DNA of 64,000 bases from Massariosphaeria phaeospora (Eukaryota > Ascomycota > Dothideomycetes > Pleosporales). Position 1 is the first letter of the stretch. Each line of letters starts with the position of its first letter. Shown one piece after another: positions 9,780 to 19,623 of the stretch. Position numbers and translations under genes: made by a program. Location: assembly GCA_011032825.1 (NCBI GenBank), contig JAADJZ010000004.1, positions 868,001 through 932,000 of the forward strand. Reading direction: 5' to 3'. The notes under the pieces are model-generated. The model made no database searches. It was given only the letters and a program-made list of their open reading frames with translations, and was not told the origin of the DNA.

Positions 9780-10730
9780 ATGTCTGTCGATATGCCGCAG
9801 TCAACCGCGGAGCGTGGTAGCAGCGAAGCTTTCCCGCTCCGATTATATACACCTATGATACTGAGGACAGGGTCGAAAATTTGGGTAGTCTGTGAACATC
9901 CAGTTAGTCTGATCATTGCACTGCCTCGGAGGGACTCCATGGACTGGCACTCTAACTCTGAAGATATCAACATCGACATCGACGACATTGACGACGTCCA
10001 GACCCGGAAGCATACCGTAACAATCAGATGCCCATACTCAACACAGCTTTGCGCGTCCGAGACTATGTATCTAGTACCAAAGGTACCGCTGACTTCCGCC
10101 TTTGCGGATGCCTGGGACAGGACTCCTGTCGAACTTAAACTCCACATTTTGTCCTTCAATCTTCAAAATAATCGGCCCATCAGTAGGCTCATGAAAATAT
10201 ACAGGATGTTGTTTCACCATCTGCGGATGACTCCCGAAATTGCCGCGCTTGCCGAAGAAGTGTTTTATTCGACTAACACGTTCGTGATTTCCGAAGAGCG
10301 GTTCAATCATCTCTATCAGCCAAACAGAGCAAATCACCATTGGATACGCCAAATTATCAATGAGCTGAGACTGAAAAGATACGATCAGGAGGGGAACAGC
10401 ACACAGCAGATCAGGGACTTCGTTCAAGGAGCACATGAGCTTCAAAACCTGAGGTGTTTAACAATCCAAAGACACTGGGACCGCGATTGGGACGCTAGCG
10501 CGCATTGGATTACACTGAGCCCCAGGTACTGGGTTGAGCGGGCATTTCCGGAGGTTGTTAGGCTGCCTTGGCCTGGGAAGATCGAGTTCTTTGGACAATG
10601 TTTACAGCATTATACAGGTCAGCCATCAGTTACGCCGGACGATATGGCAATGATCGAGAGGTTTGTAAGGAGCCGGTTCGTATTCAAGGAATATCAGTTG
10701 GCGTTTAGAAGGGGAGAACATGCACAATAG
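9780..10730 (+). CDS. F6, F-box-like protein
   Basis: 316 residues, intronless and apparently intact. An N-terminal region of ~110 residues contains an acidic run (DINIDIDDIDD). Block A is AWDRTPVELKLHILSFNL, with Thr replacing the usual Leu. Block B is the family consensus (MTPEIAALAEEVFYSTNTF). A block-C-like segment (HHWIRQIINELRL) and block D (LQNLRCLTI) follow. A block-E equivalent (LPWPGKIEFFG) lacks the cysteine. The C-terminal SRFVFKEY matches the SxFxFKK ending of F8 and F9. A TATA element lies 141 bases upstream. It is a likely SCF adaptor by family analogy; the substrate is unknown. Confidence 0.7.
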   Translation: MSVDMPQSTAERGSSEAFPLRLYTPMILRTGSKIWVVCEHPVSLIIALPRRDSMDWHSNSEDINIDIDDIDDVQTRKHTVTIRCPYSTQLCASETMYLVPKVPLTSAFADAWDRTPVELKLHILSFNLQNNRPISRLMKIYRMLFHHLRMTPEIAALAEEVFYSTNTFVISEERFNHLYQPNRANHHWIRQIINELRLKRYDQEGNSTQQIRDFVQGAHELQNLRCLTIQRHWDRDWDASAHWITLSPRYWVERAFPEVVRLPWPGKIEFFGQCLQHYTGQPSVTPDDMAMIERFVRSRFVFKEYQLAFRRGEHAQ

Positions 10731-11124
10731 TACATGATTTGAATTGACTGATGTCCGAAGAATATTCAGTCAAGCCTGAGTACTTAAGAGTCAAATGAAT
10801 GCTTTACTTGCTCATTTGAACGCTAAATTGGAGAGTAATTACGTGTGGGTGAATTCGCAGTAACGTGGGTCTGTGAGGCGGGCCGCCGTCTATTGGTTGC
10901 TTCCCTGAAAGGTACCCACTCCCTAAATCATTACTTGTCTGCCCTCGGAGAAACGCGCGTACCTTCGGATCATTGTCAGTCCGCCCGCGCGTTTAAAATA
11001 CCCGTTTAACTAAGTTTGCAGCAACTCCCCCCGCACCTCGACACCAACCCACCCTCGCGAAAGTTCTAACTATTGCTCGCCCTAAATTTCACATCCTCCA
11101 TCGAAAGGCCTAATCAAACCGGGC
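10731..11124. other. Intergenic spacer F6-F7
   Basis: No gene recognised; the spacer presumably holds the F7 promoter. It becomes C-rich towards 11040. Confidence 0.5.
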
Positions 11125-11937
11125 ATGGCCACGTCAGTTTTCTTGCCCGGCCACGTCAGTTTGCATCCGTTCTTGGTCACCAATCATCTACACGTCGCCC
11201 CAAACTCGACGCGCTGGGTCACTTCACACACGCCACTTGCAGCAAAGTTTCATGTCATGGAGGGCGTAGTTTGCAATAGAACCTTCAAGGGCTCGTTTCC
11301 AATCAAGATCCGATCCCCTTGCGCCGTGGACCTCTACCCCGACGGACCATGGAGCCCACAGTTCGCCGCCGGCTGGGAAAAACTGCCAGATGAACTAAAG
11401 CTCCGCGTTCTTGGCTTCAACCTCACTTTCAAAGAACCTATCAACGGGAAATCTAGGAAGGGATGGGATACATTTCTCCATTTCATGACGATGACGCCGG
11501 ACATTGCCAACCTGTCCCAGGAAGTGTTCTGCAAAACCAACACATTCCAGATATATTGCAGGGACGGAAATGACAATTCCTTACGATCCAAGCGGCCAGA
11601 CATATTGGCTCTGTATCCGAAGCTATCAGTGAACTCTATTATCCGTCGGGTTCAACTCCACATGAACATCGATTCTTCAGATGTGGAAGCTCTCAGGAAA
11701 TTTACGCGTGGCGACTACGGCATCGGAAATTTGGAGTGGATTACGATTATTGTAGACATGAAGCCACGTGAATGCCCTTGGTACTTGATCGGGCTCTCTG
11801 GGAGGGAATGGGTCGAGGAGGTCCTCAAAGAAGTCATCCACATCAGCTGTGCAGGCGAAGTTCGTTTGGAGCCTGCTCTGGGGCCTCGTTTGGAAGCCGC
11901 TCTCAAGTCCAAAATCTCTTTTAGTAAATCGTCGTAA
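11125..11937 (+). CDS. F7, F-box-like protein
   Basis: 270 residues from 11125, intronless. Block A is GWEKLPDELKLRVLGFNL, block B is MTPDIANLSQEVFCKTNTF, block C is SIIRRVQLHM, block D is YGIGNLEWITIIVDM and block E is ISCAGEVRLEP. It ends with KSKISFSK. An ATG at 11257 (MEGVVCNRTF) may be the real start, because the 44 residues before it include a 14-base direct repeat (11127-11140 and 11149-11162) and match no other member. The gene looks intact and is in tandem with F6. Confidence 0.7.
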   Translation: MATSVFLPGHVSLHPFLVTNHLHVAPNSTRWVTSHTPLAAKFHVMEGVVCNRTFKGSFPIKIRSPCAVDLYPDGPWSPQFAAGWEKLPDELKLRVLGFNLTFKEPINGKSRKGWDTFLHFMTMTPDIANLSQEVFCKTNTFQIYCRDGNDNSLRSKRPDILALYPKLSVNSIIRRVQLHMNIDSSDVEALRKFTRGDYGIGNLEWITIIVDMKPRECPWYLIGLSGREWVEEVLKEVIHISCAGEVRLEPALGPRLEAALKSKISFSKSS

Positions 11938-12380
11938 GGACTGTATCACTCAGGTATTGTCAGGACACAACACGGGCTTGGATTGGGCCGACTGTATACC
12001 AGGTATTGGGCATTGTATCTAAAAACTGCTGATATCATTGCGCCGGCCTTGTGTTCCGATGGCGCTGTGATCGTTCTCTACGAACCAATATCACATCAGA
12101 TTTCCAATTGAACCTCATTGTATGAGATAGATCCCAGTCTTCTAAAGATCTCTGTATCAAACTGTCCTCAATGACTCCTAATCCATAGTATGCCCATCTT
12201 TCATAATCCACTAATCCAAAGATGATTTGGCGTGAGCATTGTGTCACCACCTTTCTTCATGTGTAATCCCGATTCCCATGCATCCTTCCCACGATTCGTG
12301 TCTGATGGTCTAGATTTATTACTATGTAATGTTAGCTGAACTCGAAGGTTTATAATAAGTTTTCTTACCCGATTCAGAAC
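11938..12380. repeat. Downstream flank of F8, duplicated at 13647-13946
   Basis: From about 12041 this flank matches the flank downstream of F9, in the same order: GTTCTCTACGAAC (12073 and 13675), GAGCATTGTGT (12234 and 13801), and AATCCCGATTCC. The offset of ~1.57-1.60 kb equals the spacing of the two genes, so gene and 3' flank were duplicated together. Confidence 0.6.
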
Positions 12381-13283
12381 TCATAACAGAAAGGAGGCGC
12401 TATTCGGAACGGGGCTAGCCAGTTCATCGATATCCCTTGGTAGTTGACCATTGTCGTTCTTCTTGAAAGTGAACTTCGATGTGATCAGCGACTTCAGCCC
12501 TTGTATGTCACCGTCCCAGTTTCTGTCCAGAGGTCGGATCTTGGAAACATCCCCGACGACGACTTCTCCGTTGCACTGAGATGCTGTGTTCGTTGTAAAT
12601 GTGTTTTTGAAATGGGCCACATAACCTAGTTCCGCAGTTGCGAGTCGTCCCTGGTCATCATACATCCCCAAGCAGCGGAAGACAATCCTGATGCTCTTCA
12701 GGTCCGGGAGTGAGGCACAACGTTCGGCTGTTGATTGTAGAGCGGAGAATGATTGGGGTGTTGGAGCAGCCTCAAGCTCTAAGTGTCGTAGTAGTGTCGC
12801 GAAGGGACAGTTGGCGGGAATTTTGTATGGGACACGGAATATGTTGTCAGAGTAGTAGACCTGTTTAGCGAGTCTAGCAATCTCTGGAGTTATGCGTAGG
12901 TAAGGGAGAAATGCGTTTGGCAAGCTGTATTGGTATATACGTTGGCGGAACACCAGGTTGAATGACAGCACTAACACCTTCAGCTCATCCGGCAGTTTAC
13001 TCCAGCCTTTGGTAAATTCAGGACCAAGCGGCAAGGTTGTCCATATGGTAAGGTCCTTTGGCGCTGTAACAAGGACTGGAGTTGTGAAGTGGATTCGTAG
13101 ATCAGAGGGCAGATTGTGCGAGATTTGTCCAGAGCTGATTTCCATTGGCGCGTCGCTGTACAGTTGAATCGACGTGTTGGCTCGCAATTTCAATGAATTC
13201 CAGCGTTGAACCGGCTTTTGGGCATCTTCTGGGAGCGCGGACGAGTCGAAGTGCCCCAGCACACTGATCGGAATGCCCACCAT
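12381..13283 (-). CDS. F8, F-box-like protein
   Basis: 300 residues, intronless. The N-terminal ~100 residues form a strand-rich-looking region shared with F5, F9, F10 and F12 (SIQLYSDAP ... LTIWTTLPLGPEF). Block A is GWSKLPDELKVLVLSFNL and block B is ITPEIARLAKQVYYSDNIF. A block-C segment (LLRHLELE), block D (LPDLKSIRIVFRCL) and block E (QCNGEVVVGD) follow. The tail RPLDRNWDGDIQGLKSL-SKFTFKK is shared closely with F9. A TATA-like element lies 180 bases upstream (13463-13470). F8 and F9 are sister copies of a tandem duplication. Confidence 0.72.
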   Translation of the reverse strand: MVGIPISVLGHFDSSALPEDAQKPVQRWNSLKLRANTSIQLYSDAPMEISSGQISHNLPSDLRIHFTTPVLVTAPKDLTIWTTLPLGPEFTKGWSKLPDELKVLVLSFNLVFRQRIYQYSLPNAFLPYLRITPEIARLAKQVYYSDNIFRVPYKIPANCPFATLLRHLELEAAPTPQSFSALQSTAERCASLPDLKSIRIVFRCLGMYDDQGRLATAELGYVAHFKNTFTTNTASQCNGEVVVGDVSKIRPLDRNWDGDIQGLKSLITSKFTFKKNDNGQLPRDIDELASPVPNSASFLL

Positions 13284-13946
13284 TCTGCTTTACTGTTGAT
13301 TGCCTTAGAGGAATGTAAGGCTGTATAGTGGAGGTGTAAAATGAGGTGTATAGGGAGAGTATATAGTGAGCCGTGGGGGCAGGGTAGTTGTTAGAAAGAG
13401 GGATGGGTGGGGGGCCTCTCGCTGTGTGCTCGCGAAAAGATTGCTTCTCAAATGTTGGGGTCCTTTTATAAGATCCGTCGGCCCTCGGGAGAATCTTCGG
13501 GGCCAATCACGCTAAGCTGGACCAACAAGCGCAACGTTGAGTGTGAAAACACGGGGCGCAGTCATATGATAATCTCGCCCGTCGTCAACCAAACAGTTTA
13601 GTCCTCACTTTTATTACCACATGAGCCCATCAACCCGTCTCCTACTGACGCTGTGCGCCGATGACATTTCGATTGTTCTCTACGAACTGATAGTGTGTCT
13701 TGTTTCCATCTATAGTTGATGATATTATCAAGTTTCCGGCTATAGAATTCATATTTTTCCTGTATCAAAACGATCAATCAACCAAAGGTTGCTCTAGCAT
13801 GAGCATTGTGTGAGCAGCTTTCTTCGCGCAATCCCGATTCCGTGCACCCTTTCCTTGTGCCATGTCCGCGATTCTGCCACTATATGTACTGTCAGCGAGT
13901 CGTACCTACAGTTTGGTTAGAGGGCGTCCTTACCCAACTTATATGG
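13284..13946. repeat. F8 promoter region and duplicated downstream flank of F9
   Basis: The left part holds the F8 promoter. From about 13647 the sequence is the second copy of the flank described at 11938-12380. A GTAAG follows the stop codon in both copies (GGGTAAGA in F8, GGGTAAGG in F9), so a 3' UTR intron is possible. Confidence 0.5.
13463..13470 (-). promoter_or_regulatory. TATA-like element upstream of F8
   Basis: TATAAAAG on the minus strand, 180 bases before the F8 start codon. Confidence 0.4.
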
Positions 13947-14975
13947 TTAATGCTGCGCGGAGTCCTTGGATGATGCTGTCGGATGCGAAAAGCGCGTCTT
14001 TGGATCCATGTGCGTCTCACGGCGTTGATCCTTCTTGAAGATGAACCTCGACTCAAGCATTGCCTGCAATGATTGCACGTCATTGTTCCAGTCTCTGTCC
14101 AGCTCTCTTATCCTCGCAGCCCCTTCGACAACCACTTCTCCTTTGCAGTGAAACGTCGTGATCTCTGGGAATAACCTCCCAACATCGGTGACATAGTCGC
14201 CTTGGTTGATACCCCTTCTAGGAAAAGCGCTCAGCCTGTTCAAACAGGTGAAGATGATCTTGATGCTCTGCAGGTTGGGGAGTCGCGTGGTGCAATGCTT
14301 GGCCGTATATTGTAGTGTAGAGAATTCGAAGTCATCAGTCTCAAGCTGTAAGTGTCGTATGAACTTCGCCAGGGATGGTTTGGGGAAGCGGAACTGTCGC
14401 ACCATGAGCCGGAAGGCATTGGTAGAGTAATATATTTTCTTGGCGAGTCCTGCAATTTCTGGAGTCATACATAGATGGCGAAGAAATAGCTCTTTGGCGT
14501 CTATTTCGCGTATAGACTCCTTGAAGGTCAAGTTGAAAGACAGTACCGAGACCTTGAGCTCATCTGGGAGTGTGTTCCAACCTCGAGCAAAGTCAGGACC
14601 CAGCGTCATGGTCGACGAGGTGACAACGTCCGATTGTGTTGCCGCAAGGACGGGTTTGGAGCTGGGCGCGGTGGCAGTGGAAAGGCGGAGCGGGTCGGAG
14701 CATGCGTAGGGTTCGTAGCTGTATTCGTCTGGGGGGTTGATGCGTACAAAAGGATGGATGTGGAGACCATCACCACATTGGAACCCCGAAGGGACGTTGC
14801 TATGAAGTTGGATCGGTCTATCGAGTGCGTTGGAGAGTTGGACCTCTTCTCGGGCGTCGTCCGGAAGTCCGGGAGCCTCGAGCTGCCCCTCCATGCTGAT
14901 CGTGATCGTATCTCTGGCCCAGTTGGAGGTTCTGTTGTTAGTCTTGGGAGCTGTTCTAGCTGTTCTCTGTCGCAA
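13947..14975 (-). CDS. F9, F-box-like protein (F8 sister copy)
   Basis: 342 residues from 14975; the ATG at 14894 (MEGQLEAP) is an alternative. Block A is GWNTLPDELKVSVLSFNL, block B is MTPEIAGLAKKIYYSTNAF and block C is KFIRHLQLE. Block D is LPNLQSIKIIFTCL and block E is HCKGEVVVEG. The tail IRELDRDWNNDVQSLQAM-SRFIFKK mirrors F8. Relative to F8 it has an extra stretch between the N-terminal region and block A (SSKPVLAATQSDVVTSSTMT). It appears intact and lies in tandem with F8 on the same strand. Confidence 0.72.
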   Translation of the reverse strand: MRQRTARTAPKTNNRTSNWARDTITISMEGQLEAPGLPDDAREEVQLSNALDRPIQLHSNVPSGFQCGDGLHIHPFVRINPPDEYSYEPYACSDPLRLSTATAPSSKPVLAATQSDVVTSSTMTLGPDFARGWNTLPDELKVSVLSFNLTFKESIREIDAKELFLRHLCMTPEIAGLAKKIYYSTNAFRLMVRQFRFPKPSLAKFIRHLQLETDDFEFSTLQYTAKHCTTRLPNLQSIKIIFTCLNRLSAFPRRGINQGDYVTDVGRLFPEITTFHCKGEVVVEGAARIRELDRDWNNDVQSLQAMLESRFIFKKDQRRETHMDPKTRFSHPTASSKDSAQH

Positions 14976-15152
14976 AGTAGTTAGTGCGCAGTAAACCTTG
15001 TGGGAACAACAAAGACTTGGGGCTAGGAAGATGCGCGCTGCGCTAGGCCCAAGCCGGACAAGTGTCTACCGTGCCCACCTGGAAATTAGCTCCCCAACCG
15101 CTGAAACAAACCTCCTTCACCACCGATAGGCACACTCTCTCAAATCAAGAGC

Positions 15153-16016
15153 ATGGCCACCGCCCCAGATCCGGAGGCCGGTCCAGAAGCCGTGCTGCTA
15201 CTCACGCCAATGACCATCAGACCCGGAACCAGTGTCAAGATCCGTTCGCCCACAAATTTCGCACTATACGCAGGAAACAGCACGCCGATCCTCCTCTCCG
15301 CCGAGACCTCAGTTACCCTGCAATCGACCGAATGGCTATATGCTCTTCCGACACTCCCGCTCACTGACCAGTTCGTACGGGGATGGGCCTCCTTACCCGA
15401 TGAACTCAAAAATAGGATCCTTGCTTGCAACCTCACAAGTCCCGACGGTGTACCAGGTCCTTATCGTCAGGAAACGCGACCACTTTTCTGGGAAACAAAA
15501 CCGCCTGAGATCAGGGAGTGGTTTTATGCCCACCTTCGCATGGGGCCTGAGATCGCCGCGCTGTCCCGTGAAGTCTATTACTCGGGGAACATCTTCAACT
15601 TGGCATCGAGTATGGAACCTATTCACCCGGTGTTCTTGCCGCGGGGGTGGGCTCTCCACAGCGGTCCATTCATCGCGTATCCCCCGGTCTCCACAAACGC
15701 GCTTATTCGCCGGCTTAACGTCAAACTCAAGTTCAGAACTATGGACTAGATACTGCTTAGGAACCTATCGACAGGTGTTTACGGCTTCCCAAATATCAAG
15801 CGTGTCGAAATTGTGTTCGGTAGGGAGAGTGGCGATCCCTTGCCTGATTGGTCTAGATTCAGAGACATAACCCGAGTGATATTTGAATGTGCTGGTAAAG
15901 TTCAGACGGATAAAACGAGCATGTCATTGCCATTGGACCATCATCCAGACTTCCTAGGTTGGTTTGATGAAGAACTCGGGAGGCGTGTTGTCTTCTTGGG
16001 GAGGGAACGACGATAA
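15153..16016 (+). pseudogene. F10, F-box-like gene with one in-frame stop codon
   Basis: The frame opens at 15153 (MATAPDPEAGPEAV), has the N-terminal region, block A (GWASLPDELKNRILACNL), block B (MGPEIAALSREVYYSGNIF) and block C (ALIRRLNVKLKF). It meets a TAG at 15747-15749. The same frame then continues without another stop to 16016, with block D (YGFPNIKRVEIVFG) and block E (FECAGKVQT). A single TAG is therefore the only break. Aligned relatives do not fix the ancestral residue; CAG to TAG (one C-to-T change) is an easy route. It could be a very recent pseudogene, a 198-residue truncated protein, a readthrough case or a sequencing error. Confidence 0.7.
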
Positions 16017-16883
16017 GTCAAATGAAAATAGAGATTTGAAAGAAGCGACTACCAACTTGACCCAAGACGAGGCATTTGCCCAAATCTGGTCTTAAAGAGA
16101 CTCGGCCATCGCCAAAGGATTTTCATACGCTCCTGCGACGAGCTTTAGTTGTTATCTGCGTGCCCTCGCCGCTAAGTGGTCCATCTTGTGGAGTGCATTA
16201 TCTATGAGAGCCAAGGTTCGTCAATATGACGCTGCGGCCTCCACTGTTTAGTTCTTTTATTTTGGTCATGAATGATGAGGTTATTACGCCCGCTTTGCAC
16301 CGACTTGTGGTGTTGCGCTGCGCCGGTATCAATGATCAAAATCTAGGAGTTATCACAACAATCAAACATGTGAATCAGCGTATGATAAACATGTTCATCA
16401 CGCATCGAGATCAGCGATTACTCGCAGCCTAATGAAGACATTGGTATAGGGAAGCCTAATCACACCCGCATTAGTGAATAGAACAGACCACATGAATGCC
16501 CTTTAACGTGAAGGTTCCGCTCCTAGCTCAAAACATCGTGAAGGCGACGCCCACTAGGCAGAACTCTAGTGTTATGACTATAATGGTCATTTCAAGTGTA
16601 TTTAGGTAAGAGAGAGAGAGAAAGACAAAAGAAGCAAAAATATTATATGAGTTATCTTGAAAGACTATAGTCCTAAGAGTACGCTCGATCAAGCTAACTA
16701 CCTACTTAGCTCACGATGAAATCAAATAAGGCTCCCTCGCAAAGATTTTGAAAGAGACAACAGCTCATGCCTGCTTATGTAAGTCGGCTCGGTAAGTCCG
16801 TCGCCCGAAAACCCTAAGCCCACGACACATCCGAACCCGCTTCAGATCATCACCTTCCATTCCACACAAACCTCATCTCTCAA
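16017..16883. other. Intergenic, no gene seen
   Basis: AT-rich spacer with a short GA run at about 16609-16622. No recognisable gene. Confidence 0.5.
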
Positions 16884-17627
16884 ATGGCCACCAATATAAC
16901 ATCCGAAGGCGTGCGCATCGAGTCCATCGAAAACGCCGACGACTTCCAACAAGCCTTCCAATGCGCTGCCGAGTGCTTCGGAAAGCAAACCAAAGATGGC
17001 TTCTGGTGCCCCCTGAACCCTGGCTGGGACACGCCTAAAGGGGCCGAAGAAGGCGCCGCCCGTTTTGCCAATAGATGGCGCGAGACGACGACCAATAAAG
17101 ATGGCAGGCCCAATACCGTCTTCCTCAAGGCGACCGTACCGGATCCAAACGCGCCTGGTCATCACGTAATCGCAGGCTTCGCCATATGGCAACAAGCTTC
17201 CTTTGTGGATGGGTACGGCGACCCGCCAGCTTCAGACCTGGGAAGTGGCGGCGATTACCTCGAGCCCACGGCCCGGCGTTTTTGCAACCAGGCGTTTGGT
17301 TTGCTATGGAAACAGCGCATCCAAACGGCAAAAGAGAAGATGAACGCGGATCCCCCGGCTATCTTCGTACTCGACCTTTGCGTCGTGGATCCGGCATTCC
17401 AGCGGCGAGGTATTGCGGGGAAACTCGTGCAATGGGGCCTCGACGAAGCGAAGCGGCGCGGTGGACTCGAACTTACGACGGAGGCTTCGGTAATGGGACG
17501 GCCTGTCTATGCGCGGCTTGGATTTCGAGGCGAGGAGAAGTTTATTGAAACGGTTTTGGACGAAGAGTTCAAGGATCGTGCGTTGCCGCCGAATGTGTTC
17601 ATGCGGACAGGCGGCACACCTGAGTAA
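16884..17627 (+). CDS. GNAT-family N-acetyltransferase
   Basis: 247 residues, intronless. The C-terminal half contains the acetyl-CoA-binding core of the GNAT fold: a strand FVLDLCVVDP followed by the pyrophosphate loop FQRRGIAGKLVQWGLDEA (R/Q-x-x-G-x-G/A type), then LTTEASVMGRPVYARLGF, the usual beta6-7 region near the acetyl donor. An N-terminal ~90-residue region precedes it, as in many fungal GNATs of this length. Such enzymes transfer acetyl from acetyl-CoA to small amines or peptides; the substrate cannot be told. There is no signal peptide, so it is probably cytosolic. Neighbours are F-box-like genes with no obvious functional link. Confidence 0.85.
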   Translation: MATNITSEGVRIESIENADDFQQAFQCAAECFGKQTKDGFWCPLNPGWDTPKGAEEGAARFANRWRETTTNKDGRPNTVFLKATVPDPNAPGHHVIAGFAIWQQASFVDGYGDPPASDLGSGGDYLEPTARRFCNQAFGLLWKQRIQTAKEKMNADPPAIFVLDLCVVDPAFQRRGIAGKLVQWGLDEAKRRGGLELTTEASVMGRPVYARLGFRGEEKFIETVLDEEFKDRALPPNVFMRTGGTPE

Positions 17628-18033
17628 GGCTTTGGGTCTCGAGCAACTCTTTGACATTGTATAAACGTACGAGTCCATGTTCATTCGTTTTCACGTCTTT
17701 TGTCACATTGTTCATCCATAGATCTCACGCCAGGTCTTTCAATAACGTTGTCATTGTTTAATGGAGACATCGCAGAGTGGTTCGGCTAGCTAGGAAGAGA
17801 CGGAGACCACGATGGCTTCAGCCAGTGGAGAAAAGAGATTGATAGCAGAAGTTTGTTTGAAGCGCTGGATAGCCCTATCGGCTAGCTAAAACGACTCGCA
17901 GAGTTTATGCGGTATAGCATCACCAATGATCGAAAACAAAAAACACTCGGTGGCATAGAGTTGCCAAGTAATATCCAGCCCAGAAAATCGAAATCGAGTC
18001 TTCGAGGCATACAAGCACGATCGAAGCCCGTCG
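17628..18033. other. Intergenic, no gene seen
   Basis: Spacer between the convergent acetyltransferase gene and F11. No recognisable coding sequence. Confidence 0.5.
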
Positions 18034-19266
18034 CTAAAGCATTTGTGGACCCGTTCGATGCCCTGAACGAAGTACACGACCCCTCCACATTTGATGCGTC
18101 GGAATTGTCTCATCTCGCCGGTAGCTGTGGTAAGACTCTTGTAGACGTGACGCCTTGGACTGGATTGGACAAAAGCGAATCTTCGAACGGATCTCAGCTT
18201 TTACCTCGGGTTCCTTGGTTGTAAATGACACGAAGCGCACATGCCCATGGCAGGAGAAGCTCACTCCCTCACCCAGTACCTCCTCCGCAAACTTCCAGAA
18301 GTCCCTCACGCGATTCAGCAAGCTCATATCGATGGTAATCTCGAGGGTTGTCAGCGCCTGGAAGCCATATCCACCCTTGGAAATCTCGATCAGTACTGCC
18401 CATGTTGCCTCCGACAAGTAAGTCGTAACCGCGAGATGACGTATCTGAGGAGCCACCACTTGACTGGGGGGCCGCGAAATTAGGAGAGGCAGCATGGGGT
18501 GGTGGATCACACCCCGTTCGACCTCGTCATTCGTAATATTGAAGTGGAACTTGTTTGTCTTGTAGAATATCTCCTTCGACAACGTGGCGATGTCGGGCGT
18601 CATGCGCAAATAAGGTAGTAAGATCTTCCTAACCGCCCTCTTGCCGCAAATCCTCGTCGTCTGCAGATTGTACTCCAGGATTCTGACTTTCAGTTCGTCG
18701 GGTAATTTGTTCCATCCTGTCGCAAACATGGCATTCAACCGCTGCGATGGCTTCGATGGCTTCGATGGCTTGGTCTGGATGCTAGCAGCCTGCGTCATAT
18801 CGTCGGAGAGAGTAGGTATGAGGAGCTTCGTGGCAGAGGATGAGCTAGAACCCAATACCAGCGACTCGTGCAGCATGGGTGTTTGTGCTGGCGGGTTCGA
18901 GTTCGAGTCAGTACTGTCGTCGAATGCAGCGGGTCTAGGAAGCGTCTTGGGGAGAAGTCCTGAAAGATAGCCTATTGTAAGTCGGGCTCGCGGCTCGAAT
19001 GTTTCGTCGTCGAGTGGAGGGGGCGTCGGGGGCATTGGCAGGAGCCTGGGGCGGCCGGGAGGGCGATCGGGAGGCATGTTGCAGGAGAGTGGGCGATCAG
19101 AAGCCATTCTTGTTGAAACGAGGGATTGCACTCTTCTCCGGAAGTGGGGTGGGGGTAGCGGTGGCCTGCGTCGAAGGGGTGGAGACTTAGGGACCGTGGG
19201 GAGCCCCGCTAGCGCTTCGTTCTGCGGCAACGCAACACGCAACAACGCAACGGCGGAGTGCCGCAT
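18034..19266 (-). CDS. F11, F-box-like protein with proline-rich N-terminus
   Basis: 410 residues from 19266, or ~357 from the ATG at 19107 (MASDRPLS). The N-terminal half is Pro/Arg/Ser-rich and looks disordered (for example MPPTPPPLDDE). It includes KPSKPSKPS, encoded by a 9-base repeat. Block A is GWNKLPDELKVRILEYNL, block B is MTPDIATLSKEIFYKTNKF and block C is APQIRHLAVTTYL. Block D is YGFQALTTLEITIDM and block E is FSCHGHVRFVSF, followed by IRSKIRFCP. The C-terminal ~35 residues after this are basic and unlike other members. It lies head-to-head with F12, with a duplicated 173-base sequence in the shared upstream region. Confidence 0.65.
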   Translation of the reverse strand: MRHSAVALLRVALPQNEALAGLPTVPKSPPLRRRPPLPPPHFRRRVQSLVSTRMASDRPLSCNMPPDRPPGRPRLLPMPPTPPPLDDETFEPRARLTIGYLSGLLPKTLPRPAAFDDSTDSNSNPPAQTPMLHESLVLGSSSSSATKLLIPTLSDDMTQAASIQTKPSKPSKPSQRLNAMFATGWNKLPDELKVRILEYNLQTTRICGKRAVRKILLPYLRMTPDIATLSKEIFYKTNKFHFNITNDEVERGVIHHPMLPLLISRPPSQVVAPQIRHLAVTTYLSEATWAVLIEISKGGYGFQALTTLEITIDMSLLNRVRDFWKFAEEVLGEGVSFSCHGHVRFVSFTTKEPEVKAEIRSKIRFCPIQSKASRLQESYHSYRRDETIPTHQMWRGRVLRSGHRTGPQML

Positions 19267-19280
19267 ATTTTCTACCTCTG

Positions 19281-19623
19281 TACGTGCGGCTCCGCACCAT
19301 CAGCCAAACCTTCCCCACGAAACTATTAACTCAGACTCGATACCATCTTCTAGGCAGTGCACAAGCTGTCAGCAAAATATCCAGAGCTCACCATCGTTTC
19401 TACAAAGCTCTATTGTAGCTAGTACACTGAGCAACACAACACAGCATTCTCCGTACGTACGGCGCCGCACCATCGGCTAAACCTTCCACACGAAACTATC
19501 AACTCACACTCCACACCATCCTCTAGACAGTGCACAAGCTGTCAGCAAAATAACCAGAGCTACCCATCGTTTCTACAAAGCTCTACTGTAGCTAGTACAC
19601 TGGGCAACGCAACACCGCACCCT
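19281..19623. repeat. Two-copy tandem repeat, 173-base period
   Basis: Copy 1 runs from about 19281 to 19453 and copy 2 from 19454 to about 19623. Long shared words include CAGTGCACAAGCTGTCAGC, CATCGTTTCTACAAAGCTCTA and GTAGCTAGTACACTG. The copies differ by scattered substitutions. The repeat lies between divergent F11 and F12 and contains no coding frame, so it may duplicate part of a bidirectional promoter. Confidence 0.8.

Noticed and set aside
15720..15749. Possible 30-base GT-AG intron removing the F10 stop codon
   Set aside because: Far shorter than any other intron in the window and without a branch site.
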